A stretch of 64,000 nt of DNA, taken from Lentzea waywayandensis (GTDB lineage: Bacteria; Actinomycetota; Actinomycetes; Mycobacteriales; Pseudonocardiaceae). The DNA lies in NCBI RefSeq assembly GCF_900115955.1, contig NZ_FOYL01000005.1, positions 124,001-188,000 of the forward strand, written 5' to 3'. Below, one piece after another: positions 44,764 through 52,224 of this stretch (within the stretch, counting starts at the first letter, position 1; each line of letters begins with the position of its first letter). Under the pieces are notes generated by a model. That model saw only the letters and a program-made list of their open reading frames with translations, ran no database searches and had not been told where the DNA came from. Made by a program: the position numbers and the translations under genes.

Positions 44764-46022
44764 TACTTCAGTGCTTCTTCCGCGTCACGCCAGAACTCGT
44801 CCAACGCCTGGTCGATCGTCTTCTTGCCGAACACGACCTCTTCGTGTTTGCGCTGCATGAGCTTGTAGATCGTGCCGTCGCCCTTGGGCGGGGCGGGTGG
44901 CGCGTCGCCGAGCTTCGCGTCGACCGACTTCTGGTACTCGAAGATGACTTTGTTGGCACCACTGAGGTTCTGCGCCACGGCCTCGCGGATCTTGAGGTTC
45001 GCCGGCAGGCCGCGGTTGGCGCCGAGGATCTTGCCCGCGTCGGGGTCGTTGAGCAGGAAGTCGATCAGCTTGACCGCCGCGTCCTTGTGCTTGGTGCGGG
45101 CCGACGCGCTGATCAGCTGCGACGGTTTGCGGTACGAGCCGAGGACTTCCTTGCTGTCACTGGGATACGGGCCGAGTTTGAGCTCGTCCGGCCGTACGGT
45201 GTTGTAGCCGCCGTAGAGGCTGTCGTAGCTGTGTTCGGACGCCGACAGCTTCTTGCCCATCGGGGTCTGCTCGGCACCGGCGTTGAGGGTGGTCACCAGT
45301 TCGGCCGGCGTGGTGGCGTTCGCGTCGCGGAAGTCCTTGGAGAGCTGCCAGAACGCCTTCAGGTCGTCCTTGCCGTAGCCGAGCTTGCCGTCGCGGTAGA
45401 GCGCCTTGCCGCGTTGCCGCAGCCAGGTCTCGAAGACGTCCTCGGTGCCGCCGAAGTCCGTGGAGCCGGAGATCCCGGTGCTCGCCTTGAGCTTTCCGGC
45501 GATCTCCTTGTAGTCGGACCAGGTCCAGCCGATCCGCGGTTCCGGCACGCCCGCGGCGGTGAACAGCTTCGGGTCGTAGACGATCGTGGTGGCGTTCTGC
45601 GCCAACGGCATCGCGACCTGCTTGTCGTTCAGCTTGCCACTGCCGGCGAAACCCGCGTTCCAGTCGGCGGTGCGGATCTCCTTGCCCACGTACGGGGTGA
45701 GGTCGAGCAGGACGTTGCGGCCCGCGTACTCGTTGAGGTAGCGGTAGTCCATCTGGATCACGTCCGGCGCGTTGCCGCCCGCGATCTCGGTGGAGAGCTT
45801 CTCGAAGTAGTTCTGGAAGTTCTGGAACGACGTGGCGACCTTGACGTCCGGGTTACGGCTCTCGAACAGCTTCACCGCCTCGTTCGTGATCTTCGCGCGG
45901 TCGTCGTTGCCCCACCAGATGAACCGGATCTCGGCCTGACCGCCGCTTCCGGAACCGCCGCCACACCCGGCCGCCACCAACGCGCCGCCGAGCACCAAGG
46001 CCATGGCCTTGCGCACGTTCAC
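44763..46022 (-). CDS. extracellular sugar-binding lipoprotein of the ABC transporter
   Basis: Protein of 419 residues. Signal peptide with lipobox LVAAGC (lipidated Cys20), then a typical family 1 solute-binding fold: FIWWGNDDRAKITNEAVKLFESRNPDVKV and PDVIQMDYRYLNEYA. It captures sugars outside the membrane. Start is GTG. The operon also holds two oxidoreductases of the Gfo/Idh/MocA family, suggesting an unusual sugar, perhaps an aminosugar or uronic acid derivative; that is inference. Confidence 0.94.
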   Translation of the reverse strand: MNVRKAMALVLGGALVAAGCGGGSGSGGQAEIRFIWWGNDDRAKITNEAVKLFESRNPDVKVATSFQNFQNYFEKLSTEIAGGNAPDVIQMDYRYLNEYAGRNVLLDLTPYVGKEIRTADWNAGFAGSGKLNDKQVAMPLAQNATTIVYDPKLFTAAGVPEPRIGWTWSDYKEIAGKLKASTGISGSTDFGGTEDVFETWLRQRGKALYRDGKLGYGKDDLKAFWQLSKDFRDANATTPAELVTTLNAGAEQTPMGKKLSASEHSYDSLYGGYNTVRPDELKLGPYPSDSKEVLGSYRKPSQLISASARTKHKDAAVKLIDFLLNDPDAGKILGANRGLPANLKIREAVAQNLSGANKVIFEYQKSVDAKLGDAPPAPPKGDGTIYKLMQRKHEEVVFGKKTIDQALDEFWRDAEEALK

Positions 46023-46025
46023 TCC

Positions 46026-47291
46026 TCATCTAAGGTCGATGACGTCGACGACGTGGACCGGTTCCCCGGTCTCGAAGCTGCGGTTGGCGGCGAAACCAGT
46101 CAGCAGCGAGAGCGTGCCGTCGTAGTGCGTTGCCTTGCGTCCCAACGGGTCTTCCTGCCCGGGCGGGCCGTACAGCGCGTCGACCATGCGTTGGTCGGCG
46201 CCACCGTGCCCGTCCCGGTCGTACTCCAGCGGGATGTCCTCGCGTTCTTCGAACAGCCGTTGCACGGACAACTTCGCCCAGCCCTGCTCCGGGTTGGCGT
46301 TGACGCCGTGCACCGCCGGGTTCTGGCTCGACACCCAGGAGTTCTCGACGACTTCGAGTTCGAGACGCCCCTTGCTGCCGTTGACCATCAGCCGGTAGCC
46401 CTCCCACGGCGAGTAGGCCGTGAGGTGGTAGGTGAGGTTCGCGCCGCTCGCATAGCGGACGACCACCGACATGTCGTCCTCAATGGACACACCGGGCTCG
46501 AACGGGTTCTGGTCGCGCCGGTAGCCGTCCTCGTGTTTCGCGTCGAGGTAGAGCTTCCTGAGCCAGTCGTTCTGCTCCAGCCTGATGTCGAACCGGTCGT
46601 CCTGGGCGTAGCCGTGGCGCTTGCCGTTTTCCTCGCCGTAGAAGAACAACCGGCCGTGCGCGTACACGGTCTCGGGCACCGAACCGACCCACCAGTTGAG
46701 CAGGTCGAAGTGATGGGTCGCCTTGTGCACCATGAGACCGCCGGAGTTGGCCTTGTCGCGGTGCCAGCGGCGGAAGTAGTCGGCGCCGTGCCGGGTGTCG
46801 AGCAGCCACTCGAAGTGCACGGACCCGATCTCGCCGACGGCGCCGTCCGCGAGCAGCGCGCGCACCTTCTCGTGGATCGGGTTGTAGCGGTAGTTGAAGG
46901 TGACCGTGACGTTGCCGTCGTTGCGGTGCACCGCGTCCAGGATCTTGCCGGCCGACGGGACGTCCGTCGTCATCGGCTTCTCCGTCACGACGTCACGACC
47001 AGCGTCGAGCGCCTCCACGATGTACGTGTCGTGGTGACGGTCGACAGTGGTCACGACGACGACGTCGACCCGTTGCTCGTCGAGCATCTTGAGGAAGTCG
47101 GCCGCGTCGTACGCGGGAACCGGCTCGACCCCCAGTTCCGCGAGCCGGTCGTTGTGGACGGTCATCCTCGTGCGGTTCACGTCGGCGAACGCGACGAGCT
47201 CGCAGGTGGCCGCGTGTTCGACCGCGATGGCGTGGATGTGCCGCTCGGCGCGTGATCCCGTGCCGACCACCGCGTAGCGCCTGCGAGCCAT
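46026..47291 (-). CDS. Gfo/Idh/MocA-family oxidoreductase, first gene of the sugar operon
   Basis: Protein of 421 residues. The dinucleotide motif YAVVGTGSRAERHIHAI is followed by the catalytic EKP (VVTEKPMTTDV). Substrate-domain hallmarks are GGLMVHKATHHFDLLNWW, where the His and Lys residues are close to the active site in relatives. ATG 47291 follows GGGGAGG. A LacI-type operator lies 15-26 bases upstream. It differs clearly from the second oxidoreductase of the same operon. Confidence 0.92.
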   Translation of the reverse strand: MARRRYAVVGTGSRAERHIHAIAVEHAATCELVAFADVNRTRMTVHNDRLAELGVEPVPAYDAADFLKMLDEQRVDVVVVTTVDRHHDTYIVEALDAGRDVVTEKPMTTDVPSAGKILDAVHRNDGNVTVTFNYRYNPIHEKVRALLADGAVGEIGSVHFEWLLDTRHGADYFRRWHRDKANSGGLMVHKATHHFDLLNWWVGSVPETVYAHGRLFFYGEENGKRHGYAQDDRFDIRLEQNDWLRKLYLDAKHEDGYRRDQNPFEPGVSIEDDMSVVVRYASGANLTYHLTAYSPWEGYRLMVNGSKGRLELEVVENSWVSSQNPAVHGVNANPEQGWAKLSVQRLFEEREDIPLEYDRDGHGGADQRMVDALYGPPGQEDPLGRKATHYDGTLSLLTGFAANRSFETGEPVHVVDVIDLR

Positions 47292-47305
47292 CTCCAGCCT
47301 CCCCT

Positions 47306-47317
47306 GCAAACGTTTTC
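47306..47317 (-). promoter_or_regulatory. LacI-type operator, proximal to the sugar operon
   Basis: GCAAACGTTTTC, centred on the palindromic core AAACGTTT, which is the classical LacI/CcpA-type half-site pair. It lies 15 bases upstream of the ATG of the first oxidoreductase gene. Confidence 0.7.
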
Positions 47318-47360
47318 CTCACGCTAGTCGCACCCGCCCTGACCTCGTCAAGACCTCGCG

Positions 47361-47371
47361 GAAACGTTTTC
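47361..47371 (+). promoter_or_regulatory. LacI-type operator, proximal to the nucleoside hydrolase
   Basis: GAAACGTTTTC, sharing AAACGTTTTC with the site at 47306-47317, 54 bases away in the same orientation. It lies 36 bases before the nucleoside hydrolase ATG. One regulator probably controls both divergent transcripts. No LacI-family gene is in the window. Confidence 0.7.
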
Positions 47372-47406
47372 AGCTGTTTCATGGACATGAACGGAAGGAT
47401 GGATCC

Positions 47407-48312
47407 ATGCCGACTCCTGTGGTGCTCGACTGCGACCCCGGCCACGACGACGCGATCGCGATCCTGCTCGCGGCCGGCTCACCCGAGATCGACCTGCGCG
47501 CGATCACCACTGTGGCCGCGAACCAGACTCTCGACAAGGTCACTTCGAACGCACGACGGATCTGTTCGGCCGCCGGAATTTCGGTGCCGATCGCCCGCGG
47601 GTCCGCCCAGCCGCTCGTGCGTCCGCTGTACGTCGCCGAGGACATCCACGGCGAGTCCGGAATGGACGGTCCGGCGTTCGGCGCGCTGTCCGTCGGCGTG
47701 GTGCAGGAGCACGCGATCGACGTGATGCACGCCCACATGCCGGCGACGCTGGTGGCGACCGGAGCGTTGACGAACGTCGCGTTGTACCTGCGGCGGTACG
47801 GGCCTTCTGCGGTGCGCGAGATCGTGCTCATGGGCGGGTCGACCGAGCGCGGCAACACCACGCCGTACGCGGAGTTCAACATCTACGTCGACCCCGAGGC
47901 GGCGCAGATCGTGTTCACGAGCGGTGTGCCGATCACGATGATCGGACTGAACGTGACGCACCAGGCGTTGGTGACGCCGGAAATCTTGGCGCAGTTGAAC
48001 GCCCTGGGGTCGCTCGGGCGGATCTGCGGGGAGCTGATGACGTTCTTCGCCACGACCTACCGCGAGGTGTTCGGGTTCGCCGCACCGCCGCTGCACGACC
48101 CGGTCGCGGTGGCGCGGGTGATCGATCCTTCGCTGGTGACGTGCGTCGAGGCGTTCGTGGGGATCGAGACGACGGGCACGTTCACGCGCGGCGCCACGGT
48201 GGTGGACCTGCACGGACGGCTGGGGCGGGAGCCGAACGCGCTGGTGGCGGTGGGGCTGGACGTGGATCGGTTCTTCGGCCTGGTGATCGACGCGGTGAGG
48301 CGGCTCACGTAA
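47407..48312 (+). CDS. inosine/uridine-preferring nucleoside hydrolase
   Basis: Protein of 301 residues. The calcium- and ribose-binding motif DCDPGHDDA is at residues 8-16, followed by VTSNARRI, HGESGMDGPAF and the conserved ending region PLHDPVAVARVI. These enzymes cleave nucleosides into ribose and base. It diverges from the sugar ABC operon and shares its LacI-type operators, so the imported substrate may be a nucleoside or ribose-like sugar. That link is inference. Confidence 0.93.
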   Translation: MPTPVVLDCDPGHDDAIAILLAAGSPEIDLRAITTVAANQTLDKVTSNARRICSAAGISVPIARGSAQPLVRPLYVAEDIHGESGMDGPAFGALSVGVVQEHAIDVMHAHMPATLVATGALTNVALYLRRYGPSAVREIVLMGGSTERGNTTPYAEFNIYVDPEAAQIVFTSGVPITMIGLNVTHQALVTPEILAQLNALGSLGRICGELMTFFATTYREVFGFAAPPLHDPVAVARVIDPSLVTCVEAFVGIETTGTFTRGATVVDLHGRLGREPNALVAVGLDVDRFFGLVIDAVRRLT

Positions 48313-48370
48313 CAGGGTTGACCATGCGGCGATGATAGGCGCAGGGGAGCATTTTTCTTTGGGGGAAACC

Positions 48371-48856
48371 ATGACCAGCCCTGTCTTCGACGCGCAGCCA
48401 CACCCTGCCGTCGAGCCGGGAACTCCAGCGGCACAGCTGGAGTTCGACGTCTACACGCCGCCGTTCACGCCGCAGCAGCCGGTGCCCGCGCCGGTCGCAC
48501 CGGTGCCGCCGCCGAAGCCGAAGAAGACCGGCATCGTCGTGCTGTCGTTGTTCGTGGTCCTGCTGTTCGGCGCGGGTGCCGCGTTCGGCGTGCTCTTCTT
48601 CCAGGAGAAGGGCCGCTCCGCCGACCTGTCGAGGCAGGTCGAGGGCAAGGACCGCGAGATCGCGGACCTGACCAAGAAGGCCAAGGACAGCAAGGAGGAC
48701 ACCGACCGGGCCGTTGCCGCGCAGAAGAAGGCGGAAGCCGACGCGGCCGGCTCGCAGAAGTGCAGGGACGCGGCGAAGGCGTTGACCGAGTCGCTCGTCG
48801 CGAACGACCGGAACAAGGGCCAGACCGCGATCGGGGACCTGCTGGTCCAGTGCTGA
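48371..48856 (+). CDS. single-pass membrane protein with extracellular coiled coil
   Basis: Protein of 161 residues: a proline-rich cytosolic part (1-52), one membrane helix (about 53-76, TGIVVLSLFVVLLFGAGAAFGVLFF) and an outer Lys/Glu/Asp/Ala-rich helix (78-130), probably a coiled coil. The last 30 residues contain two cysteines (QKCRDAAKAL and LLVQC at the terminus), which could form a disulfide. ATG 48371 follows GGGGG; an upstream reading is unsupported. Function unknown. Confidence 0.7.
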   Translation: MTSPVFDAQPHPAVEPGTPAAQLEFDVYTPPFTPQQPVPAPVAPVPPPKPKKTGIVVLSLFVVLLFGAGAAFGVLFFQEKGRSADLSRQVEGKDREIADLTKKAKDSKEDTDRAVAAQKKAEADAAGSQKCRDAAKALTESLVANDRNKGQTAIGDLLVQC

Positions 48857-48865
48857 TCTGAGCGA

Positions 48866-48900
48866 AAGGGCCGCGACTCGGAGTTCGAGTCGCGGCCCTT
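48866..48900. terminator. bidirectional terminator between convergent genes
   Basis: Perfect 15-bp stem AAGGGCCGCGACTCG / CGAGTCGCGGCCCTT around a 5-nt loop, followed by TTCT on the plus strand and preceded by AGCGAA. It lies between the coiled-coil membrane protein and the convergent NlpC/P60-like gene and can serve both. Confidence 0.9.
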
Positions 48901-48913
48901 TTCTCTGCCTGGA

Positions 48914-50380
48914 TCAGCTGATGCTCTTGTCGCCGAGCACGGCCCACTGGCTCCAGCCGGCCTTCTCCTTGTAGAAGCGGCGCACCAGCTTGCCGTCGTC
49001 GGTGCGGGCGAAGACCTCGACGGTCTTCGTCTGCGCGTGGTACATCGCGCTCGGCGGCTCGGAGACCTTGGTGGTGCCGAGCTTCGCCCACGTGGTCCAG
49101 CCCTTGTCGCCGGCGCGGGCGTGCTCGACGAAGCCGCCCTCACCGAGCTGCACGACGTCGATGGATCCGGTCGTCGAGTTGAAGACGGCCGACGGCGCGC
49201 CGGTGCCCTTGCCGCCCAGCGTCGTCCAGACGCCCGCCGCGTACTGCTCGACGCTGCCGGACTCGGTGCGGACGAAGACCTGGTCGACGGCGACGCTCGG
49301 GTCGCTGACGATCTTCTTGTCGCCCTGGTCCGACCAGGCGTTGCCGTCCCACTTGATCAGCTTGCCGTCGGCGGAACGCGCGTAGACGTCCTTGTCGGCG
49401 ACGGCCGGGTTGCCCTCGATCTTGCGGTCGCCGACCGGCGCCCACTTGTCCGTGAAGCGGAGCAGCAGGCCGTCCGCGCCGCGGGCGAGCACCTCGACGG
49501 CCTTGGTGCTGTCGTTCCACGTCAGCGTCGGGTCGCCCGCGACGGCCGTGTCGCCCAGCGCGCGCCATTGGCCGTCGACGCGGCGGTAGACCTTGTCGTC
49601 CGTGCCGCGCGCGAACACCTCGACGATCTTCGTCTGCGGGTTCATCAGCGCGACCGGGTCACCGGCGAAGAGCTCCGGCCCGAGCTGCTGCCAGCCGTTC
49701 CAGCGGCTCGTCTTGTGAAAGTTCGTGATGATCGTGCCGTCCGTGCCGCGCGCGAAGATCTCGAGCTGCTGCTGCCCGGTGTTCGAGATCTGCGGGCCCG
49801 CGTCGACGACGACCTTGTCCGTCACCGGCGTCTCGCTGCCGGAGCCACCGCTGCCGGCCTCGAGGATGTTGTTGTAGCGCAGCGGCACGTACTGGCGAGC
49901 CGTGGCGGCGCTCCACACGCGCTGCACGGTCCTGCTGCCGTCCGGCCCGGCCTGCTCGCGCACGATGGGCCGCGTCTTGGCCGCGTCCGCCCAGCCGATG
50001 AACAGCGCGACGTGGCTCAGGCGGTCGTTGAGCGCGTCGCCGGGACGCAGGTCCGCCCAGTCGATGCGGTGCGCGACCTGCTCGAGGATGTGCGTGGTGT
50101 AGGAGATGCGCAGGCCCCAGGCCATCGAGACGAAGCCGGAGCAGTCCGTGCGGTAGGCGCCGTACTTGTTGCCGAAGCAGTCGCTCTGGCTGTACGGCAC
50201 GCGAGCGCTGATCCACGTGCGCGAGCGCGCCAGGATCTCGCTGCGCGTGATCTTGGTGTTGGCCTCGTAGTTCCCGCAGATCACCCCGCCCTCGGCGGCG
50301 ACGGCGACGTCCGGCATGGCCAGCGTCGAGCCGAACGTGATGGCCGCCGCTGCGACCGCCAGCATCCCCCACCGTTTCAT
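48914..50380 (-). CDS. secreted NlpC/P60-like hydrolase with seven-bladed PLL-type propeller
   Basis: Protein of 488 residues. The signal peptide ends near residue 29. An NlpC/P60-like cysteine domain follows, with Cys80 in YRTDCSGFVSMAWGL and His123 in LSHVALFIGW. From about 185 the chain has seven repeats with a shared strand (LEIFARGTDG, VEVFARGTDD, VEVLARGADG, VYARSADG, VFVRTESG, IDVVQLGEGG, VEVFARTDDG) and W-x-x-LG turns, the pattern of PLL-type seven-bladed lectin propellers. It may cut peptidoglycan or another polymer after sugar binding; substrate is unknown. Confidence 0.82.
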   Translation of the reverse strand: MKRWGMLAVAAAAITFGSTLAMPDVAVAAEGGVICGNYEANTKITRSEILARSRTWISARVPYSQSDCFGNKYGAYRTDCSGFVSMAWGLRISYTTHILEQVAHRIDWADLRPGDALNDRLSHVALFIGWADAAKTRPIVREQAGPDGSRTVQRVWSAATARQYVPLRYNNILEAGSGGSGSETPVTDKVVVDAGPQISNTGQQQLEIFARGTDGTIITNFHKTSRWNGWQQLGPELFAGDPVALMNPQTKIVEVFARGTDDKVYRRVDGQWRALGDTAVAGDPTLTWNDSTKAVEVLARGADGLLLRFTDKWAPVGDRKIEGNPAVADKDVYARSADGKLIKWDGNAWSDQGDKKIVSDPSVAVDQVFVRTESGSVEQYAAGVWTTLGGKGTGAPSAVFNSTTGSIDVVQLGEGGFVEHARAGDKGWTTWAKLGTTKVSEPPSAMYHAQTKTVEVFARTDDGKLVRRFYKEKAGWSQWAVLGDKSIS

Positions 50381-50606
50381 GCCGGTCACGTTAGCAAGGC
50401 GGTGTGAAGTTTCGGTCCGGTCGAACGTCGGATGTTCCTGTCGATCGGACAGGTTTCCGGCGATCTTGAACTGGCGGTGAAGGAGCGGTTGCCCGCGGTC
50501 GGAGTGGCGGTTGTTCACAGGTTCGGCCTGGCCTTCCGGGGGTCTGCTCGCACGCGTCGTCGCCAGTTGCATCGGAACAGTGGCCGATGCGGTTACGCCA
50601 CCCGCC

Positions 50607-51077
50607 TCACTCGGTGGACTCCAACACGCTCAGGTACCGGCGCGGTACGTACAGCTGCGCTCCGGTCTCATATGGATAGGTGACGGCGCGCAGCCGCGTG
50701 CGGTTCCCCCCGGCCTGCTCGTAGGCCCAGTACCGTCCCGGCTCCTCCGCCCACGCCGCGAAGATCACGACGTGGCGGGTCAGGCTGGTGCCGTCCGTGC
50801 GGACGACCACGTCGCCCGCCCGCAGCTCGGGTGCGGTGATCAGGCTGCTCACCACGGCGAGGCCCGGGGTGTCGAAGCCGCCGTGCCGGTCCTCCGGTTT
50901 GCCCGGCAGGCCCCACGCCATCGACACGAAGCCCGAGCAGTCGGCGCGGTAGATGCCGTGTTCGTTCTGGTGGAATCTCGTCTGGCTGTACGGGACCGAG
51001 TCGCGCAACCAGGAACACGCGCGCTCCACGATCTCGGAGCGGAGGATGAGGCGGCCGGCGGCACGTGCGGTGGTCAC
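50607..51077 (-). CDS. NlpC/P60-like protein without signal peptide or propeller
   Basis: Protein of 156 residues matching the catalytic domain of its neighbour: VPYSQTRFHQNEHGIYRADCSGFVSMAWGL with Cys47, and LTRHVVIFAAW with His102. It has no signal peptide and no lectin repeats. Start is GTG. It is a likely truncated paralog; if active it would act in the cytosol or need another export route. A 226-bp gap separates the pair and holds no other gene that I can see. Confidence 0.72.
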   Translation of the reverse strand: MTTARAAGRLILRSEIVERACSWLRDSVPYSQTRFHQNEHGIYRADCSGFVSMAWGLPGKPEDRHGGFDTPGLAVVSSLITAPELRAGDVVVRTDGTSLTRHVVIFAAWAEEPGRYWAYEQAGGNRTRLRAVTYPYETGAQLYVPRRYLSVLESTE

Positions 51078-51101
51078 GGGGCCATCGTCGGGGCTTGATC
51101 T

Positions 51102-51614
51102 CTAAATCTCCTGCAAGCTTTCTATAAGGTCGGCGTCGCTGATCTCGGCGGTCACCCAGGCGAGCGGGTAACTGAGCTGGATCGTGTCGATCTCCCTGGT
51201 CATCCGCACGCCGGGCAGCACCTTGCGCACCAGCGCGAGCATCGCGTGGTTGTCGGGCAGGACGTCGCCGCGCAGTTCCGCGACGCCCATCCGCGCCGCG
51301 ACCGAGGTCAGCTCCTCCAGCAGCAGACGGCCCACGCCGCGGCGTTGCCACAGGTCGACCACGGCGACCGCGATCTCCGCGCCGCACTCGCCGGTCTTGA
51401 TCACCCGGGCGATGCCGATCGGGTCGCCGCCGACGCGGGCGCAGACGGCCGCGTGACGTTCACCGTCCACGTCGACCAGGACCCGGCGGGCGGACGCGGT
51501 CAGACGGGGCGTCGGCGAGTGAAAGCGCAGGTAGCGACTTCGCGCGGACAGTCCTTCGAACACCGCGTCGACAGCTTCCGGCGCGGTGTCGCGGTTGAGC
51601 TCGGTGACGCGCAT
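51102..51614 (-). CDS. GNAT-family N-acetyltransferase
   Basis: Protein of 170 residues with a single GNAT domain. Acetyl-CoA binding motif VDLWQRRGVGRLLLEELTSVA is in the middle, and DVLPDNHAMLALVRKVLPG follows. It diverges from the hxlR-type regulator and shares its operator region, so it may be a target of that regulator. Substrate unknown. Confidence 0.82.
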   Translation of the reverse strand: MRVTELNRDTAPEAVDAVFEGLSARSRYLRFHSPTPRLTASARRVLVDVDGERHAAVCARVGGDPIGIARVIKTGECGAEIAVAVVDLWQRRGVGRLLLEELTSVAARMGVAELRGDVLPDNHAMLALVRKVLPGVRMTREIDTIQLSYPLAWVTAEISDADLIESLQEI

Positions 51615-51631
51615 GAGGATCGACCCCTCTG

Positions 51632-51672
51632 AGTTCGGAATCCGAACTGTAGCTGAGTTCGAAAATCGAACG
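51632..51672. promoter_or_regulatory. two 17-bp operators for the HxlR-type regulator
   Basis: AGTTCGGAATCCGAACT (51632-51648) is a perfect 8-bp inverted repeat with one central base. AGTTCGAAAATCGAACG (51656-51672) is a similar 17-bp site. Their centres are 24 bases apart, so the sites are roughly two helical turns apart. They lie in the divergent gap between the GNAT and hxlR-type genes. Confidence 0.75.
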
Positions 51673-51691
51673 CAAGGGATATCCTGGAGTC

Positions 51692-52138
51692 ATGCCGTAC
51701 TCGAACTTCGCGAGCATGCCCTGCACGCTGAGCCGCCCCGCGGCGCTGCTGGGCGAACGCTGGACGCTGCTGCTGCTCCGCCAGATCTTCCTGGGCACCC
51801 GTCGCTTCGAAGACTTCCAGGCCACGATGGACATCTCGCGAAGCGTCCTGACCGACCGGCTGAACGTGCTGTTGCAGGAGAACGTGCTCAAGCGCGTGCC
51901 CTATCACGAGGACGGCCGCACACGGCACGAGTACCGCCTCACGGAGAAGGGCCGCGACCTCTATCCCGTGCTGATGGCGCTGCGCACGTGGGGCGAGAAG
52001 TGGATGGCTCCGGACGAAGAGGAGTCGTTCCACCTGCACCACCGCGACTGCGGCGGCGGCGTGCGGGCGAAGGTCGAGTGCACCGAGTGCGCCGCCGAAC
52101 TGACCGCGCGCGACGTGCAGGTGACGGCCAGGCAGTGA
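51692..52138 (+). CDS. HxlR-family transcriptional regulator
   Basis: Winged-helix regulator of 148 residues. The family core is PAALLGERWTLLLLRQIFLGTRRFEDFQ, then ISRSVLTDRLNVLLQENVLKRVPYHEDGRTRHEYRLTEKGR. The C-terminus has two Cys positions (HRDCGGGV and ECTECAAEL) that look like a small zinc site, not present in all members. It probably autoregulates through the two operators upstream and also controls the GNAT gene. Confidence 0.9.
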   Translation: MPYSNFASMPCTLSRPAALLGERWTLLLLRQIFLGTRRFEDFQATMDISRSVLTDRLNVLLQENVLKRVPYHEDGRTRHEYRLTEKGRDLYPVLMALRTWGEKWMAPDEEESFHLHHRDCGGGVRAKVECTECAAELTARDVQVTARQ

Positions 52139-52202
52139 ACTTGTACTGACAACTGTCGAAGCCCGGGTGAACTTAAGACGCACTCCATTGCTGAAGACGG
52201 TT

Positions 52203-52219
52203 GCAGACAGCAAGTCTGC
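52203..52219 (+). promoter_or_regulatory. hairpin or operator at the phosphodiesterase start
   Basis: GCAGAC and GTCTGC form a perfect 6-bp inverted repeat around AGCAA, ending 5 bases before the ATG at 52225. There is no ribosome-binding site between. It may be an operator, or a stem that limits translation. Confidence 0.4.
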
Positions 52220-52224
52220 CTGTC

